A DNA stretch of 41,385 nt, taken from positions 1 through 41,385 of the forward strand of contig NZ_JBEXCV010000073.1 of assembly GCF_040605455.1 (NCBI RefSeq), read 5' to 3'. Shown one piece after another: positions 8,320 to 16,730 of the stretch. The first letter of the stretch is position 1; each line of letters opens with the position of its first letter. Made by a program: the position numbers and the translations under genes. Source of the stretch: Embleya sp040605455. Lineage in GTDB: Bacteria > Actinomycetota > Actinomycetes > Streptomycetales > Streptomycetaceae. The notes under the pieces were generated by a model. It did no database searches, was not told where the DNA came from, and was given only the letters and a program-made list of their open reading frames with translations.

Positions 8320-8357
8320 GTTTCCCGTCGGTGTCCCTCGTGTTTCCGGGATGTTAC
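8320..8357 (-). promoter_or_regulatory. GlnR box of glnA (two a/b site pairs)
   Basis: On the minus strand the order is GTAAC, six bases, GAAAC, six bases, GACAC, six bases, GAAAC, at 8357-8353, 8346-8342, 8335-8331 and 8324-8320. This is the published actinomycete GlnR pattern gTnAc-n6-GaAAc repeated twice with n6 spacing, and three of the four pentamers match fully (GACAC is one off GTNAC). It is placed correctly to activate glnA. The RDD gene on the opposite strand starts 111 bp away and might also be affected. Confidence 0.9.
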
Positions 8358-8467
8358 GCACGCACCCGTACGGTCTAGCCCGTCTTGCCTGGATGCATGC
8401 CCATGATCAACGTGCTCACGCACACCCCGGGGCGGGTGAATCGGCCCGGCTCGTCTACTTTGGAAGG

Positions 8468-8926
8468 GTGGACGAGAACACGACCGCATCGCGGAACCAG
8501 GCCCCCGGGACGGCGGGCGAAGACTTCGGCTACCGCGGCAAGCGTCTCGGGCTGCCCGAGGACGGGCCCAACTCGCCGGCGCCGACCGGGCGCAGGCTGA
8601 TCGCCCTGCTCATCGACTGGGGCATCTGCTACATCATCGCGCTGTCGTTCCTGGGCGGCGGCGACCTCAACGACCCCGGGACGAGCTGGGGCACCCTCGT
8701 CCTGTTCGCCGCCGAGAACCTGCTCCTGGTGAGCACGATCGGCTGGACCTTCGGCAAGCGCATCATGGGCATCCGGGTGGTTTCGGTCACCCGCGACACC
8801 CTGTTGCCGCTCGCGGTCGTGGTGCGCACGTTCCTGCTGTGCCTGGTGATCCCGCCGGCGATCTACGACCGGGACGGGCGCGGCTTCCACGACAAGGCGG
8901 TCGGCACCGCAGTGGTGCTCGCGTAG
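8468..8926 (+). CDS. RDD-family membrane protein
   Basis: A 152-residue integral membrane protein of the RDD family, whose function is not established. After a hydrophilic N terminus containing DFGYRGKRLGLPEDGP come GRRLIALLIDWGICYIIAL (the RDD-type first helix), a second hydrophobic helix around LVLFAAENLLLVSTIGWTFG, the conserved GKRIMGIRVVSV loop, a third helix, and the C-terminal RDGRGFHDKAVGTAVV. I chose the GTG at 8468, preceded by GGAAGG; the frame is open further upstream to 8351, but that would run through the GlnR box. It is divergent from glnA, an arrangement I recall from other streptomycetes. Confidence 0.87.
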   Translation: MDENTTASRNQAPGTAGEDFGYRGKRLGLPEDGPNSPAPTGRRLIALLIDWGICYIIALSFLGGGDLNDPGTSWGTLVLFAAENLLLVSTIGWTFGKRIMGIRVVSVTRDTLLPLAVVVRTFLLCLVIPPAIYDRDGRGFHDKAVGTAVVLA

Positions 8927-9003
8927 GCGGCAGGCACCGCGGTGGCGCGTGCGCAGTTCGTAACACGACGAGTGCGGGTGACGCACAACGAAAGACAACG
9001 GAA

Positions 9004-9040
9004 AGAGCGGCGGCGATCCGGTTCGGATCGCCGCCGCTCT
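9004..9040. terminator. 17-bp hairpin between RDD and DUF4191 genes
   Basis: AGAGCGGCGGCGATCCG at 9004-9020 pairs perfectly with 9024-9040 around a 3-nt GTT loop. It separates two convergent genes. Confidence 0.9.
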
Positions 9041-9102
9041 CGTGATCGGGTGGGGACGGGTGTTGCGGTCGCGTCGCGCGCGGTGGGTGTACCGCCGGAG
9101 GG

Positions 9103-9789
9103 TCAGCCGCGCGGGCCGCGCGGCATGCGCGCGCCCTTGGGCATCGGGCCCTTGGGCACCGGCATGTTCTTCATCAGATCGCCGACCGCGCGCAGGCGGT
9201 CGTTGACCACCGCGACCTCGGGCTTGGCCATGGTCGGCGTCAGCTTCATGATGTGCCGTTGCAGCTTGAGCAGCGGGACCTGACCCTCGTCGTTGCCGAC
9301 GATGATCGTGTGCACCACGGTGCTCGCCACCAGGCGGGACATACGCTTCTTCTCATCGGCCAGCAGTCGCGTCACGCGACCGGGCTGGCCCTCGCCCACC
9401 AGGATGATGCCGGGGCGACCCACGGCGCGGTGAACGACATCCTGCTGGCGGGTGATGGCCACGGTGGGGGTCACGACCCAGCCACGCTTGAGTGACTGCA
9501 TGACCGCCAACGCGGCGCCGGGCTGGCCCTCCATCTGGCCGAGCACCGACTTCTCGGCTCGTCGTCCGAAGATGAAGGCCGCCGCGAGCAGACCCACGAG
9601 GGCACCGAGGATGCCCAGGTAGATCGGATGTCCCCACCAGAAGCCGATGGCCAGGAGTACTGCGAATACGCCCAGGCCCCAGGCCGCCACAATCAAGCCG
9701 ACCCACGGATCGGCCTTCTTCGTCTGCTGGTAGGCGAGCCGGATCTGCTTCAGCCGGCCGCTCTTCTCGGATGGTTCCTTGCTCGCCAT
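9103..9789 (-). CDS. DUF4191 membrane protein
   Basis: A 228-residue actinobacterial DUF4191 protein. A basic N terminus with the signature RLKQIRLAYQQTKKADPWVG is followed by two adjacent membrane helices (about residues 28-70), then a soluble domain with GQPGAALAVMQSLKRGW, VGRPGIILVGEG and KKRMSRLV. The C terminus is a Met/Pro/Gly-rich basic tail. Its function is unknown; it is conserved beside lipA in actinobacteria. No Shine-Dalgarno sequence is visible before the ATG at 9789, but a TATCCT -10-like hexamer ends about 6 nt upstream, which fits a leaderless transcript. It lies downstream of lipA on the same strand with a small ORF between them. Confidence 0.9.
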   Translation of the reverse strand: MASKEPSEKSGRLKQIRLAYQQTKKADPWVGLIVAAWGLGVFAVLLAIGFWWGHPIYLGILGALVGLLAAAFIFGRRAEKSVLGQMEGQPGAALAVMQSLKRGWVVTPTVAITRQQDVVHRAVGRPGIILVGEGQPGRVTRLLADEKKRMSRLVASTVVHTIIVGNDEGQVPLLKLQRHIMKLTPTMAKPEVAVVNDRLRAVGDLMKNMPVPKGPMPKGARMPRGPRG

Positions 9790-9871
9790 ATGAAAAGGAT
9801 ACTGGCGTGTCGTCCACCCCGGACAATGGCTGCCGACAGCTTGTCCGAACCTTCATGCGAGCGGCGCAACG

Positions 9872-9916
9872 GTACGGCCGTCCGACCGAAGGTGAACCTG
9901 CGGTGAACGGCCGTAC
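9872..9916. other. long-loop inverted repeat, possible weak terminator
   Basis: GTACGGCCGT at 9872-9881 is complementary to 9907-9916 with a 25-nt loop. It falls downstream of the small ORF ending at 9930 and upstream of the DUF4191 start, so it could end the lipA-side transcript. GTACGGCCGT is itself nearly palindromic, so a protein-binding role is equally possible. Confidence 0.4.
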
Positions 9917-9929
9917 GGCGCAACGCGTG

Positions 9930-10193
9930 TCAGTGCGAGCCGGTACCCGGGGCCGGGTTGACCGGGGCGAGCCGGGCCAGGATGTCGGAGGCCTCGGCGC
10001 GGGCGCGGGCACGATTGCGGTCGGCACAGACAGCCGCCCACGCGTTGCGTCGTGCGGTGCGCTGACCGCCCTCGAACATCAGCACGGTCTCGACGGCCCG
10101 GAAAACTCGGCCCACGGTCGCCCGGCGGACCGCGAAGCCGCGATCGAACGCGCCTCGCAGCACCGAGGCGTTGCCCTGCTGCGTGTCCTGCAT
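9930..10193 (-). CDS. small conserved-looking hypothetical protein, 87 aa
   Basis: An 87-residue ORF downstream of lipA on the same strand. It starts at an ATG at 10193 preceded by an AGGGGGA ribosome site at a normal distance. The product is helical and rich in Arg and Ala (VLMFEGGQRTARRNAWAAV then ADRNRARARAEASDILARL), with no signal peptide or membrane segment. I do not recognise a family. Support comes from the good ribosome site, the fit between lipA and DUF4191, and an ordered-looking sequence. Against it is the ease with which GC-rich DNA keeps frames open. A nucleic-acid-binding or coiled-coil role is possible from composition only. Confidence 0.5.
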   Translation of the reverse strand: MQDTQQGNASVLRGAFDRGFAVRRATVGRVFRAVETVLMFEGGQRTARRNAWAAVCADRNRARARAEASDILARLAPVNPAPGTGSH

Positions 10194-10283
10194 GACGTCG
10201 TCCCCCTACCTGTTCTGGTGCGAACGTTCAGCGCACTGCGGTCGACTCTCGCAACAATGTGTTACCAAATGATGACGTCAAGG

Positions 10284-11255
10284 TCAAACCGACGTGAAAG
10301 TCTGCATACCTTCACCCGAAGCGGAGCGGGATTCGCGCACCTCGAGTGCCTGGCGGTACAGCCGGCCCGCGCGGTACGAGGAGCGGACCAGGGGGCCGGA
10401 GAGCACGCCCGCGAAGCCGATCTCCTCGGCCTCCTCGTTCAGCTCGACGAACTCCTCCGGGCGCGCCCAGCGCTCGACGGGGTGGTGCCGCACGCTCGGC
10501 CGCAGGTATTGCGTGATGGTCAGCAGCTCGCAGCCGGCGTCGTACAGGTCCTGCATGGCCTGGCTGATCTCGGCGCGCTCCTCGCCCATGCCCAGGATCA
10601 GGTTGGACTTGGTGACCAGGCCGTCGGCCCGGGCCTGGGTGATCACGTCGAGCGAACGCTCGTAGCGAAAGCCCGGTCGGATGCGCTTGAAGATGCGCGG
10701 CACCGTCTCGATGTTGTGCGCGAGCACCTCGGGACGGGACGAGAACACCTCGGCCAGTTGGTCCGGCTGCGCGGTGAAGTCCGGGATCAGCAGCTCCACC
10801 CCGGTGCCCGGGTTCAGCTCCTTGATCCGGCGGACCGTCTCCGCGTACAGCCACGCGCCGCCGTCCGGCAGGTCGTCGCGGGCGACGCCGGTGACGGTCG
10901 CGTACTTCAGGCCCATCGCCTGGACCGACTCCGCGACGCGGCGCGGCTCGTCACGGTCGAGCTCGGCCGGCTTGCCGGTGTCGATCTGGCAGAAGTCGCA
11001 GCGCCGGGTGCACTGGTCGCCGCCGATCAGGAAGGTCGCCTCGCGGTCTTCCCAGCACTCGTAGATGTTGGGACACCCGGCCTCCTCGCACACCGTGTGC
11101 AGCCCCTCGCGCTTCACGAGTTGCTTGAGCTCGGTGTACTCGGGGCCCATCTTCGCCCGGGTCTTGATCCACGAAGGCTTGCGCTCGATGGGAGTCTCGG
11201 CGTTGCGGACTTCCAGGCGAAGCAGCTTGCGGCCGTCGGGTGCGACAGCGGACAC
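10284..11255 (-). CDS. lipA: lipoyl synthase
   Basis: A 323-residue radical-SAM enzyme that inserts two sulfur atoms into protein-bound octanoyl groups to make lipoyl cofactors for the 2-oxoacid dehydrogenases and the glycine cleavage system. Both clusters are present: the auxiliary cluster ligands in CEEAGCPNIYEC and the radical-SAM CTRRCDFC (Cx3CxxC). The C-terminal RSSYRAG motif supplies the serine ligand of the auxiliary cluster. I chose the GTG at 11255 because SAVAPDGRKLLRLEVRN is the streptomycete N terminus and AGGGAG precedes it; the open frame extends 67 codons upstream without family sequence. It lies downstream of lipB on the same strand, with a 266-bp gap that shows only short GCGTCACGCGG direct repeats and no gene. 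Confidence 0.97.
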   Translation of the reverse strand: MSAVAPDGRKLLRLEVRNAETPIERKPSWIKTRAKMGPEYTELKQLVKREGLHTVCEEAGCPNIYECWEDREATFLIGGDQCTRRCDFCQIDTGKPAELDRDEPRRVAESVQAMGLKYATVTGVARDDLPDGGAWLYAETVRRIKELNPGTGVELLIPDFTAQPDQLAEVFSSRPEVLAHNIETVPRIFKRIRPGFRYERSLDVITQARADGLVTKSNLILGMGEERAEISQAMQDLYDAGCELLTITQYLRPSVRHHPVERWARPEEFVELNEEAEEIGFAGVLSGPLVRSSYRAGRLYRQALEVRESRSASGEGMQTFTSV

Positions 11256-11521
11256 GCGCGACTCCCTATGCTCGGGGCAGCCTGCGGGGCGGGACAGACT
11301 GCGATGGGCCCGACAGGATGATCCGGGCCCGTGGTGGGGCGGTACGTCCAGAGTACGCCGAGGGATTCGGGCCTTCGGACGGCCCATCCGGTGGCAACCG
11401 GGACGAACCCGGGTGGATTCCCCGGATGTCGGATTCGGCTGTGAGGCGTGCGTCACGCGGGCGGCGCGGTCCGCATCACGCGGAGCGCGAGGCGGGCGTC
11501 ACGCGGTCCGCGACCGGCGCC

Positions 11522-12316
11522 TCACACGGACACGTGCGCGAACACGTCGGCCAGGTGCTTCTCGGCCAGCGGCAGCACCTCGGTGACGGTGACCTCGCGG
11601 CCCAGTTCGCGGCTCAGCGAGGTGACGCCGGCGTCCTTGATGCCGCACGGCACGATCCGGTCGTAGTACGTCATGTCCGCGTCGCAGTTGATCGCGAAGC
11701 CGTGCATGGTCACCTTGCGCGAGACCCGGACGCCGATCGCCGCGAGCTTGCGGTCGTCGCCGCGCTGGCCCGCGTTGGACGGGGCGTACTCCGGCCCGGC
11801 CAGGCGCGGGTCGAACTCCGGGTGCAGGCGCGGGTCGGGACCGGCCGCCAGGCGGCTGTCCAGGCGCAGGTCGAGCCCACCGACCGGGGCCGGACTCGGC
11901 GACACCGCGTCGCCCAGCACCCAGACGCCGCTGCGACCCTCGATCCGGGTGGTCTCCAGGCCCAGATCGGCGCAGAGCCGGATCAGCGCCTCCTCCATCC
12001 GGCGCACGTGCGCGACCACGTCCACCGGCTCGGGCAGCCGCACGATCGGGTAGCCGACGAGTTGGCCGGGGCCGTGCCAGGTGATCTTGCCGCCCCGGTC
12101 CACGTCGACCACGGGGGTGCCGTCCATCGGGCGCTCGGAGGGGTCCGTGCGGCGACCGGCCGTGTACACCGCGGGGTGTTCGAGGAGCAGACACGTGTCT
12201 GGGGATTCGCCGCTCACCACCTGCTCGTGGACGCGGCGCTGCTCCTCCCAGGCGGCCTCGTACGGAACGGCGGCGTCGCCGAGGCCCAAGTGCACGAATC
12301 GCAAGAAGCTGGTCAC
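11522..12316 (-). CDS. lipB: octanoyltransferase
   Basis: A 264-residue LipB, which moves octanoyl groups from acyl carrier protein to lipoyl-domain lysines; LipA acts next. The thioacyl-forming cysteine is in IVPCGIKDAGVTSL and the catalytic lysine in DDRKLAAIGVRVSR. Also conserved are DVDRGGKITWHGPGQLVGYP and VTMHGFAINC. Between GRSGVWVLGD and the catalytic lysine there is a roughly 50-residue insert with repeated DxRL units, ending in EFDPRLAGPEYAPSNAGQR; streptomycete LipB proteins carry a shorter form of it. The GTG at 12316 gives the normal family start. The gene is upstream of lipA and downstream of the CBM2-like gene on the same strand. Confidence 0.95.
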   Translation of the reverse strand: MTSFLRFVHLGLGDAAVPYEAAWEEQRRVHEQVVSGESPDTCLLLEHPAVYTAGRRTDPSERPMDGTPVVDVDRGGKITWHGPGQLVGYPIVRLPEPVDVVAHVRRMEEALIRLCADLGLETTRIEGRSGVWVLGDAVSPSPAPVGGLDLRLDSRLAAGPDPRLHPEFDPRLAGPEYAPSNAGQRGDDRKLAAIGVRVSRKVTMHGFAINCDADMTYYDRIVPCGIKDAGVTSLSRELGREVTVTEVLPLAEKHLADVFAHVSV

Positions 12317-12344
12317 GTCCGACAGCGTACGACGGGCTCGAACG

Positions 12345-13046
12345 TCACCGACGGCCGGCGTCGAGCCCGCGGACCGTGCAGGTGACGCCGGTGAAGGTGC
12401 AGCCGATCGACTCGACCCGGCCGTACAGCCCGAACTCGATCACCGCGCTGGCTCCGGGGGCCAACGGGCCGCTGCCGCGCGCGGTCGCGATGCCGCGATC
12501 GGTGCTGGTGCGCATGTCCTCGCCCCAGAGCATGGTGAAGCCGCTCCCCCGGCCGGACGCGGTGAGGGTGAGATCCCAGGCCGGGAGCGGACGCGCGGTG
12601 CGGTTGGTGATGATCACCGTGCCGTCGGCGCCCCAGCCGGAGTCGGTCACGGTGGCGTCGACGGAGATGTCCTTGGGCCCGGTGGTGGCCGGCGGAGGCG
12701 GGACGGGCGGCGCGGTCGAGCGGGGCGGCGCGGTGGTGCGGGCCGCCGTGGGGCCGGTACTCGCGGTCGCGCTCGCCGAGGCGGACGGGGAGCGGCCGGC
12801 CGACCTGGTCGGGCTCGCGGTCGTCGACGTGGTCGCCCCCGGGCTTGCCGGGGCGGTGCCGGGCAGCGGGTACGCGGGCGCGGGCAGCGGCAGGTTCAGG
12901 TCGTTCGGGAGCGAGCGATGGCGGCCCTTGTCGTCGTCCGAGCCGGAGAACAGGAAGACCCCGCTGGTGAGCAGCAGGCACACGAGCGCGACGACGGCCA
13001 GGGGGATCACGATCCCGCGAGCGGTGTTGTCGGGCTGCCGGGTCAC
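12345..13046 (-). CDS. membrane-anchored protein with CBM2-like domain
   Basis: A 233-residue protein with a short cytoplasmic N terminus, one membrane helix (about residues 11-33, IVIPLAVVALVCLLLTSGVF), a Ser/Thr/Pro-rich linker of about 85 residues and a C-terminal beta domain. That domain reads VTDSGWGADGTVIITNRTA then PLPAWDLTLTASG, with a terminal Cys pair (CTFTGVTC), resembling family 2 carbohydrate-binding modules (NxTxxxLxxWxL pattern). No catalytic domain is attached. It may sit outside the membrane and bind wall polysaccharide, but the aromatic binding face is only partly recognisable. The GTG start at 13046 overlaps the stop of a low-complexity upstream frame as GTGA. Confidence 0.72.
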   Translation of the reverse strand: MTRQPDNTARGIVIPLAVVALVCLLLTSGVFLFSGSDDDKGRHRSLPNDLNLPLPAPAYPLPGTAPASPGATTSTTASPTRSAGRSPSASASATASTGPTAARTTAPPRSTAPPVPPPPATTGPKDISVDATVTDSGWGADGTVIITNRTARPLPAWDLTLTASGRGSGFTMLWGEDMRTSTDRGIATARGSGPLAPGASAVIEFGLYGRVESIGCTFTGVTCTVRGLDAGRR

Positions 13047-13109
13047 GCGTGCGCTTCCTTCGAGTCGGGGCGAGGCCGGGGGCGGTCCGTGGGAGCGGGG
13101 TCGTCGGCC

Positions 13110-13285
13110 GGTTCGGCCGATTGCGAGATTCGCTCGCGCGGTTCGGCTCGGGTGCGGTTGCGGCCGAGTGGTTCGGATTCGCTTCCGGCGGCGTGGTTCG
13201 GGTTCGGTTCGGCCGTGTGATTCGGATTCGGTTTTCGCCCTGCGATTCGGCTTCGGTTCGGCCGTGTGATTCGGGTTCGGCCACG
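13110..13285. repeat. degenerate TTCGG-rich direct repeat tract
   Basis: This stretch is dominated by TTCGG and GATTCGG units. The longest exact copy is 23 bp, TTCGGTTCGGCCGTGTGATT plus CGG, at 13203-13225 and again at 13252-13274 (49-bp offset). The whole 547-bp gap between the CBM2-like gene and the regulator at 13594 holds no gene I can support. A minus-strand frame runs through the repeat and its TGA (13043-13045) overlaps the CBM2-like GTG; its product is Asn/Pro/Glu low-complexity sequence, so it could be a coupled leader peptide or simply an open GC-rich frame. Confidence 0.7.
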
Positions 13286-13593
13286 TGGGTGTCGATCACC
13301 CCATCGGGTGAACTGCCTCGCGCATGTTCCACCACGGCCCCGCACACCGCAAGCGACGCGCGGGTGGTGATGCCGCATCGAATCCGTCCCGAGGGTTCGG
13401 CAGGTTCTGCCGAACTCGGCCATGGCGGACCGCCGTCGGCGCGGATTCGCCACCCGATCGCCGGGCCCGGCCCGGTAACTCGAAAGGGTCATTGTTGCGA
13501 GCGTTCGGGTTGTAGCGCTCCAGAAATCGCTAGATTCTCGCGCGATCACCCACCCACACCGAACCACCGCACCAGCGGGAGGCGTTCATCACC

Positions 13594-14964
13594 ATGGCAG
13601 CCAGGGTCGAGCGGCGCCCCAACCATCGGCTGGCGGCGCTTGTCGAGGAAGCCGGCTTCTCGCATGCCGGTCTGGCCCGACGCGTTGACCAACTCGGTGC
13701 GGAACAGGGCATCGATCTCCGGTACGACAAGACCTCCGTGGCGCGCTGGCTGCGTGGCCAACATCCGCGCGGAATCGTGCCGATACTGCTTGCCGAGGTC
13801 TTCACCCAACGACTCGGCCGCAAGCTCAGCGCCGAGGATCTGGGCATGGCCGGGTGCCGGCCGGACTATGCCGGACTCGAATACGCGTCGGGGCCGCCCG
13901 AGGCGGTCGAGATCGTCACGGGCATGTGGCAGGCCGACTCGGCACAGCGATCCGCGCTGGTGGAGGCCGCGTTCACGCCCGGGGCGCTGGTGGTGCCCAG
14001 TCGGGACTGGCTGATCGGCGCCGGCGACGAGCGGCCGGCCCGGCAGGACGGCGATCGGGTCGGGCTCGGCGACGTGGCCGCGGTGCGTGCGGTCGGCGAG
14101 GCGTTCCGACGGTTGGACAACTCGTTCGGCGGCGGGCACGGCAGACAGGCGCTGGTGCGCTACCTCGACACGGAGGTGACCGCGATACTGCGCGGGACCT
14201 ACGACTCGCGCACCGGCAGCGCGCTGTTCGGCGCGGCGGCCACGCTCACCCGGCTGGTCGGCTGGATGGCGTACGACGTGGGCGTGCACGGGATGGCGCA
14301 GCGCTACTTCGTCCAGGCACTGCGGCTGGCCCAGGCGTCCGGGGATCGGGCGCTGGGCGGGTTCGTGTTGTCCACGATGAGTCGACAGGCGGTCTACCTC
14401 GGCCACGGGCGTGAGGCGGTACAGCTGGCGCGGGTCGCCCAGCAGGGTGCCTCGGGGGTGGCCACGCCCCGGGTCCGGGCGTTGTTCCACGCGGTCGAGG
14501 CGCGCGGGCACGGGCTGCTCGGGGACGCGCGCGCGTGCGGGGCGGCGCTGCTGCGCGCGGAGCAGGCGTTGGAGTGCGTGGCGCCCGGGGACGAGGAGCC
14601 GGAGTGGGTCGCGTTCATGAACGAGGCGCAGCTGACCGACGATCACGCGCACTGCTACCGGGACCTGGAGGAGTACGACAAGGCCCGCGAATATGCCGAA
14701 CGATCGCTGCTGTTGCGCGGTAGCGAGTACACCCGCAGTCGGCTGTTCTGCCAGACGATCCTGGCCACCGCGTTGTTGGAGTTGGGCGAGGTCGAACAGG
14801 CGTGCCGGGTCGAGGCGGAGGCGACGGAGCAGGCGGAGGGCCTGCGGTCGTCGCGGGCGGTGGACTACGTGCGCGAGTTCACGCATCGGTTGGCGCCGTA
14901 TCGGGATGTGCCGGCGGTGCGCGAGTTCGAGGCGCGGTCGGGGTGCTTTGTGCGGACGGCTTGA
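13594..14964 (+). CDS. HTH regulator with TPR-like C-terminal domain (streptomycete family)
   Basis: A 456-residue regulator. The N-terminal ~75 residues form a helix-turn-helix domain: NHRLAALVEEAGFSHAGLAR then RYDKTSVARWLRGQHPRG. The rest is helical and TPR-like, with successive pairs such as RYFVQALRLAQASGDRALGG, HGREAVQLARVA and KAREYAERSLLLRG. The same architecture occurs in a large streptomycete family of developmental or antibiotic regulators of the NsdA kind; I cannot assign a specific member. The ATG at 13594 has GGGAGG about 12 nt upstream, slightly long. It stands alone and is divergent from the CBM2-like gene across the repeat tract. No ligand is evident. Confidence 0.83.
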   Translation: MAARVERRPNHRLAALVEEAGFSHAGLARRVDQLGAEQGIDLRYDKTSVARWLRGQHPRGIVPILLAEVFTQRLGRKLSAEDLGMAGCRPDYAGLEYASGPPEAVEIVTGMWQADSAQRSALVEAAFTPGALVVPSRDWLIGAGDERPARQDGDRVGLGDVAAVRAVGEAFRRLDNSFGGGHGRQALVRYLDTEVTAILRGTYDSRTGSALFGAAATLTRLVGWMAYDVGVHGMAQRYFVQALRLAQASGDRALGGFVLSTMSRQAVYLGHGREAVQLARVAQQGASGVATPRVRALFHAVEARGHGLLGDARACGAALLRAEQALECVAPGDEEPEWVAFMNEAQLTDDHAHCYRDLEEYDKAREYAERSLLLRGSEYTRSRLFCQTILATALLELGEVEQACRVEAEATEQAEGLRSSRAVDYVREFTHRLAPYRDVPAVREFEARSGCFVRTA

Positions 14965-15139
14965 TGGGTTTTGTGTGGACCGCTTGAGCCTGGGCTGCGG
15001 GTGCGTCTTGGTCGGCTTGGCTTTTGTGCTCGCCCGCCCACCGCCGATGGCTCGACCCTTGCGGGATTCGGGCCTCGGGTGGGCGTGGTGGGGCCTGTGG
15101 GCCTTCCGACTTCCCGGTCGTCAGGTTTTCGGGCCGTTG

Positions 15140-16393
15140 TCAGGCCGCCAGAACGCCCAGGTCGGCGAGGGCCGATCTGGCGGCTCGGCGGCCGGAGGCC
15201 AGGGCGCCCTGGATAGAGCTGGAATCGCGATGGTCACCGCAGACGTACAGGCCGCCGATCAGCCGGACCGGGCGGCGGAAGTTGTGACCGGGCTCGACCA
15301 CCGGGACGGCCCGCGCGATGTGACAGGTGGTCAGGTGCGCCCACTCACTGGTGGGCGTGTCGTATACGACGGCCAGCCGTTCGCGGACCCGGAGTTCGAG
15401 CTTGGTCGGCTCCGCACCGTCGTGGCCCAGGACGGTGGTGGCGATCAGGGCCCGCCGGTCCGGCGCGTACGTGGGCGCGACCTGGCTGACCACTGTGGTG
15501 TGGGTGAACGGGCTGCGGGCGTCGGCCTCCACGAGCAGTGACGCGTCGGGCCGGGGGGCGCCGCGGGCCACGTGATACAGCGTGGTCACCGGGTGGAACT
15601 CGGGCATCCGCAGACCCGGCAGCAGGGCCACCGCCGTGGTCGGATCGGTGGCCACGATCACCGCGCCGGCGCGGATCTCGCCCGCCACGTCGGTGAGTAC
15701 CCGGTCGGCGGAAACGGACAACACCCGCACGCCGTGGCGCACCACGCCGGCGGGCAGCCCGGCCGCGAGTTGCGCCGGCACGGCCGCCATGCCGCGGGCG
15801 GGCAGTGCCACCCGGCCGCGCAGGAACGAACGCAGCATCAACTCGGCGAACCGGCTGGACGAACGCAGCGCGGGATCGTGCAACAGCATGGCCAGCAGCG
15901 GGCGCAGCGTACGCCGGGCCAGCTCGGGCGGCAGCGCTCGCATCGTCGGCGCGTCGGCGATAGCCACCTCGGGAGCGCCCATCACCCGGGCCACCGGAGC
16001 GGACGCGGTCCGGGCGAGCAACGCGGCCACCCGAGCACGGTCGGTGCCGTTGCCGTTGCGTAGCCCGCCGATCGCGTCCCGCACCCGGCGGACGTCGCCC
16101 ACCCGATGGGTGCGGCCGTCCTCGTGGAGCAGTACACCCGCCTGGAAGGAGCGCAACCCGAGTGCGGCGACGTCCAGTTGCCGGCTCACCTGCGGCCACG
16201 AGGTGGTCAGCGACTGGAAGCCGTGATCGACCCGGAATCCGTCCACGAGATCGGTGCGTACCCGCCCACCGGGTCGCTCCGCGGCCTCCAGAACGGTCAC
16301 CGGAACCCCCGCCGCCGCGACGCTCCGCGCCGCGCTCAAGCCGGCCAGACCGGCTCCCACCACGATCACCTCGGTTCGACGCACGTTGACCAC
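15140..16393 (-). CDS. FAD-dependent amine oxidase/protoporphyrinogen-oxidase-like protein
   Basis: A 417-residue flavoprotein of the NAD(P)-binding Rossmann/flavin amine oxidase superfamily. The dinucleotide-binding motif VIVVGAGLAGLSAARSV is at the N terminus, followed by LEAAERPGGRVRTD and the FRVDHGFQ segment. The C-terminal FAD motif is GLYVCGDHRDSSSIQGALAS. Related enzymes oxidise amines, carotenoid precursors or porphyrinogens; the substrate here cannot be read from sequence. I chose the GTG at 16393 because GGGAGG lies seven bases upstream; the frame is open 63 codons further without family sequence. It is transcribed away from the CsoR-like operator array about 340 bp upstream, which might also influence it. 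Confidence 0.85.
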   Translation of the reverse strand: MVNVRRTEVIVVGAGLAGLSAARSVAAAGVPVTVLEAAERPGGRVRTDLVDGFRVDHGFQSLTTSWPQVSRQLDVAALGLRSFQAGVLLHEDGRTHRVGDVRRVRDAIGGLRNGNGTDRARVAALLARTASAPVARVMGAPEVAIADAPTMRALPPELARRTLRPLLAMLLHDPALRSSSRFAELMLRSFLRGRVALPARGMAAVPAQLAAGLPAGVVRHGVRVLSVSADRVLTDVAGEIRAGAVIVATDPTTAVALLPGLRMPEFHPVTTLYHVARGAPRPDASLLVEADARSPFTHTTVVSQVAPTYAPDRRALIATTVLGHDGAEPTKLELRVRERLAVVYDTPTSEWAHLTTCHIARAVPVVEPGHNFRRPVRLIGGLYVCGDHRDSSSIQGALASGRRAARSALADLGVLAA

Positions 16394-16730
16394 GGTCGTC
16401 CTCCCGTCCCCCTGCCCACGGCCGCAGGCGCCGCGGAGTCGGTTTCGTCGCCTACTGGTCATACCCAGGGAAATCGCCGTAAGCGCCTCGTCACGCACGG
16501 GAGTTGACCCGGAGTGGACCGGGCGACGGCAGGTCGGCGATCGCACGCGGGTCGCCCACCGCCCGTGCGCGACGCGCGCCACGCGGGGCCGGGCGCGGGG
16601 ACCGGGTGCTTCCGCATGCGCCGAAGCGGCGCGCGGGACCGCTGCTCACCCACTGCTGCCGCTGTCCGTGCCGGCGACCGGGGAGGCGGGGGCCGTTTCG
16701 TCGTCTCGACCCGACAGCCGGGCACCCTGG

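Noticed and set aside
11790..11920. DxRL-rich insert in LipB as a novel domain
   Set aside because: I recall a similar, shorter insert ending in EFDPRLNGPEYAPSNAGQR in streptomycete LipB proteins; it looks like a lineage-specific loop.
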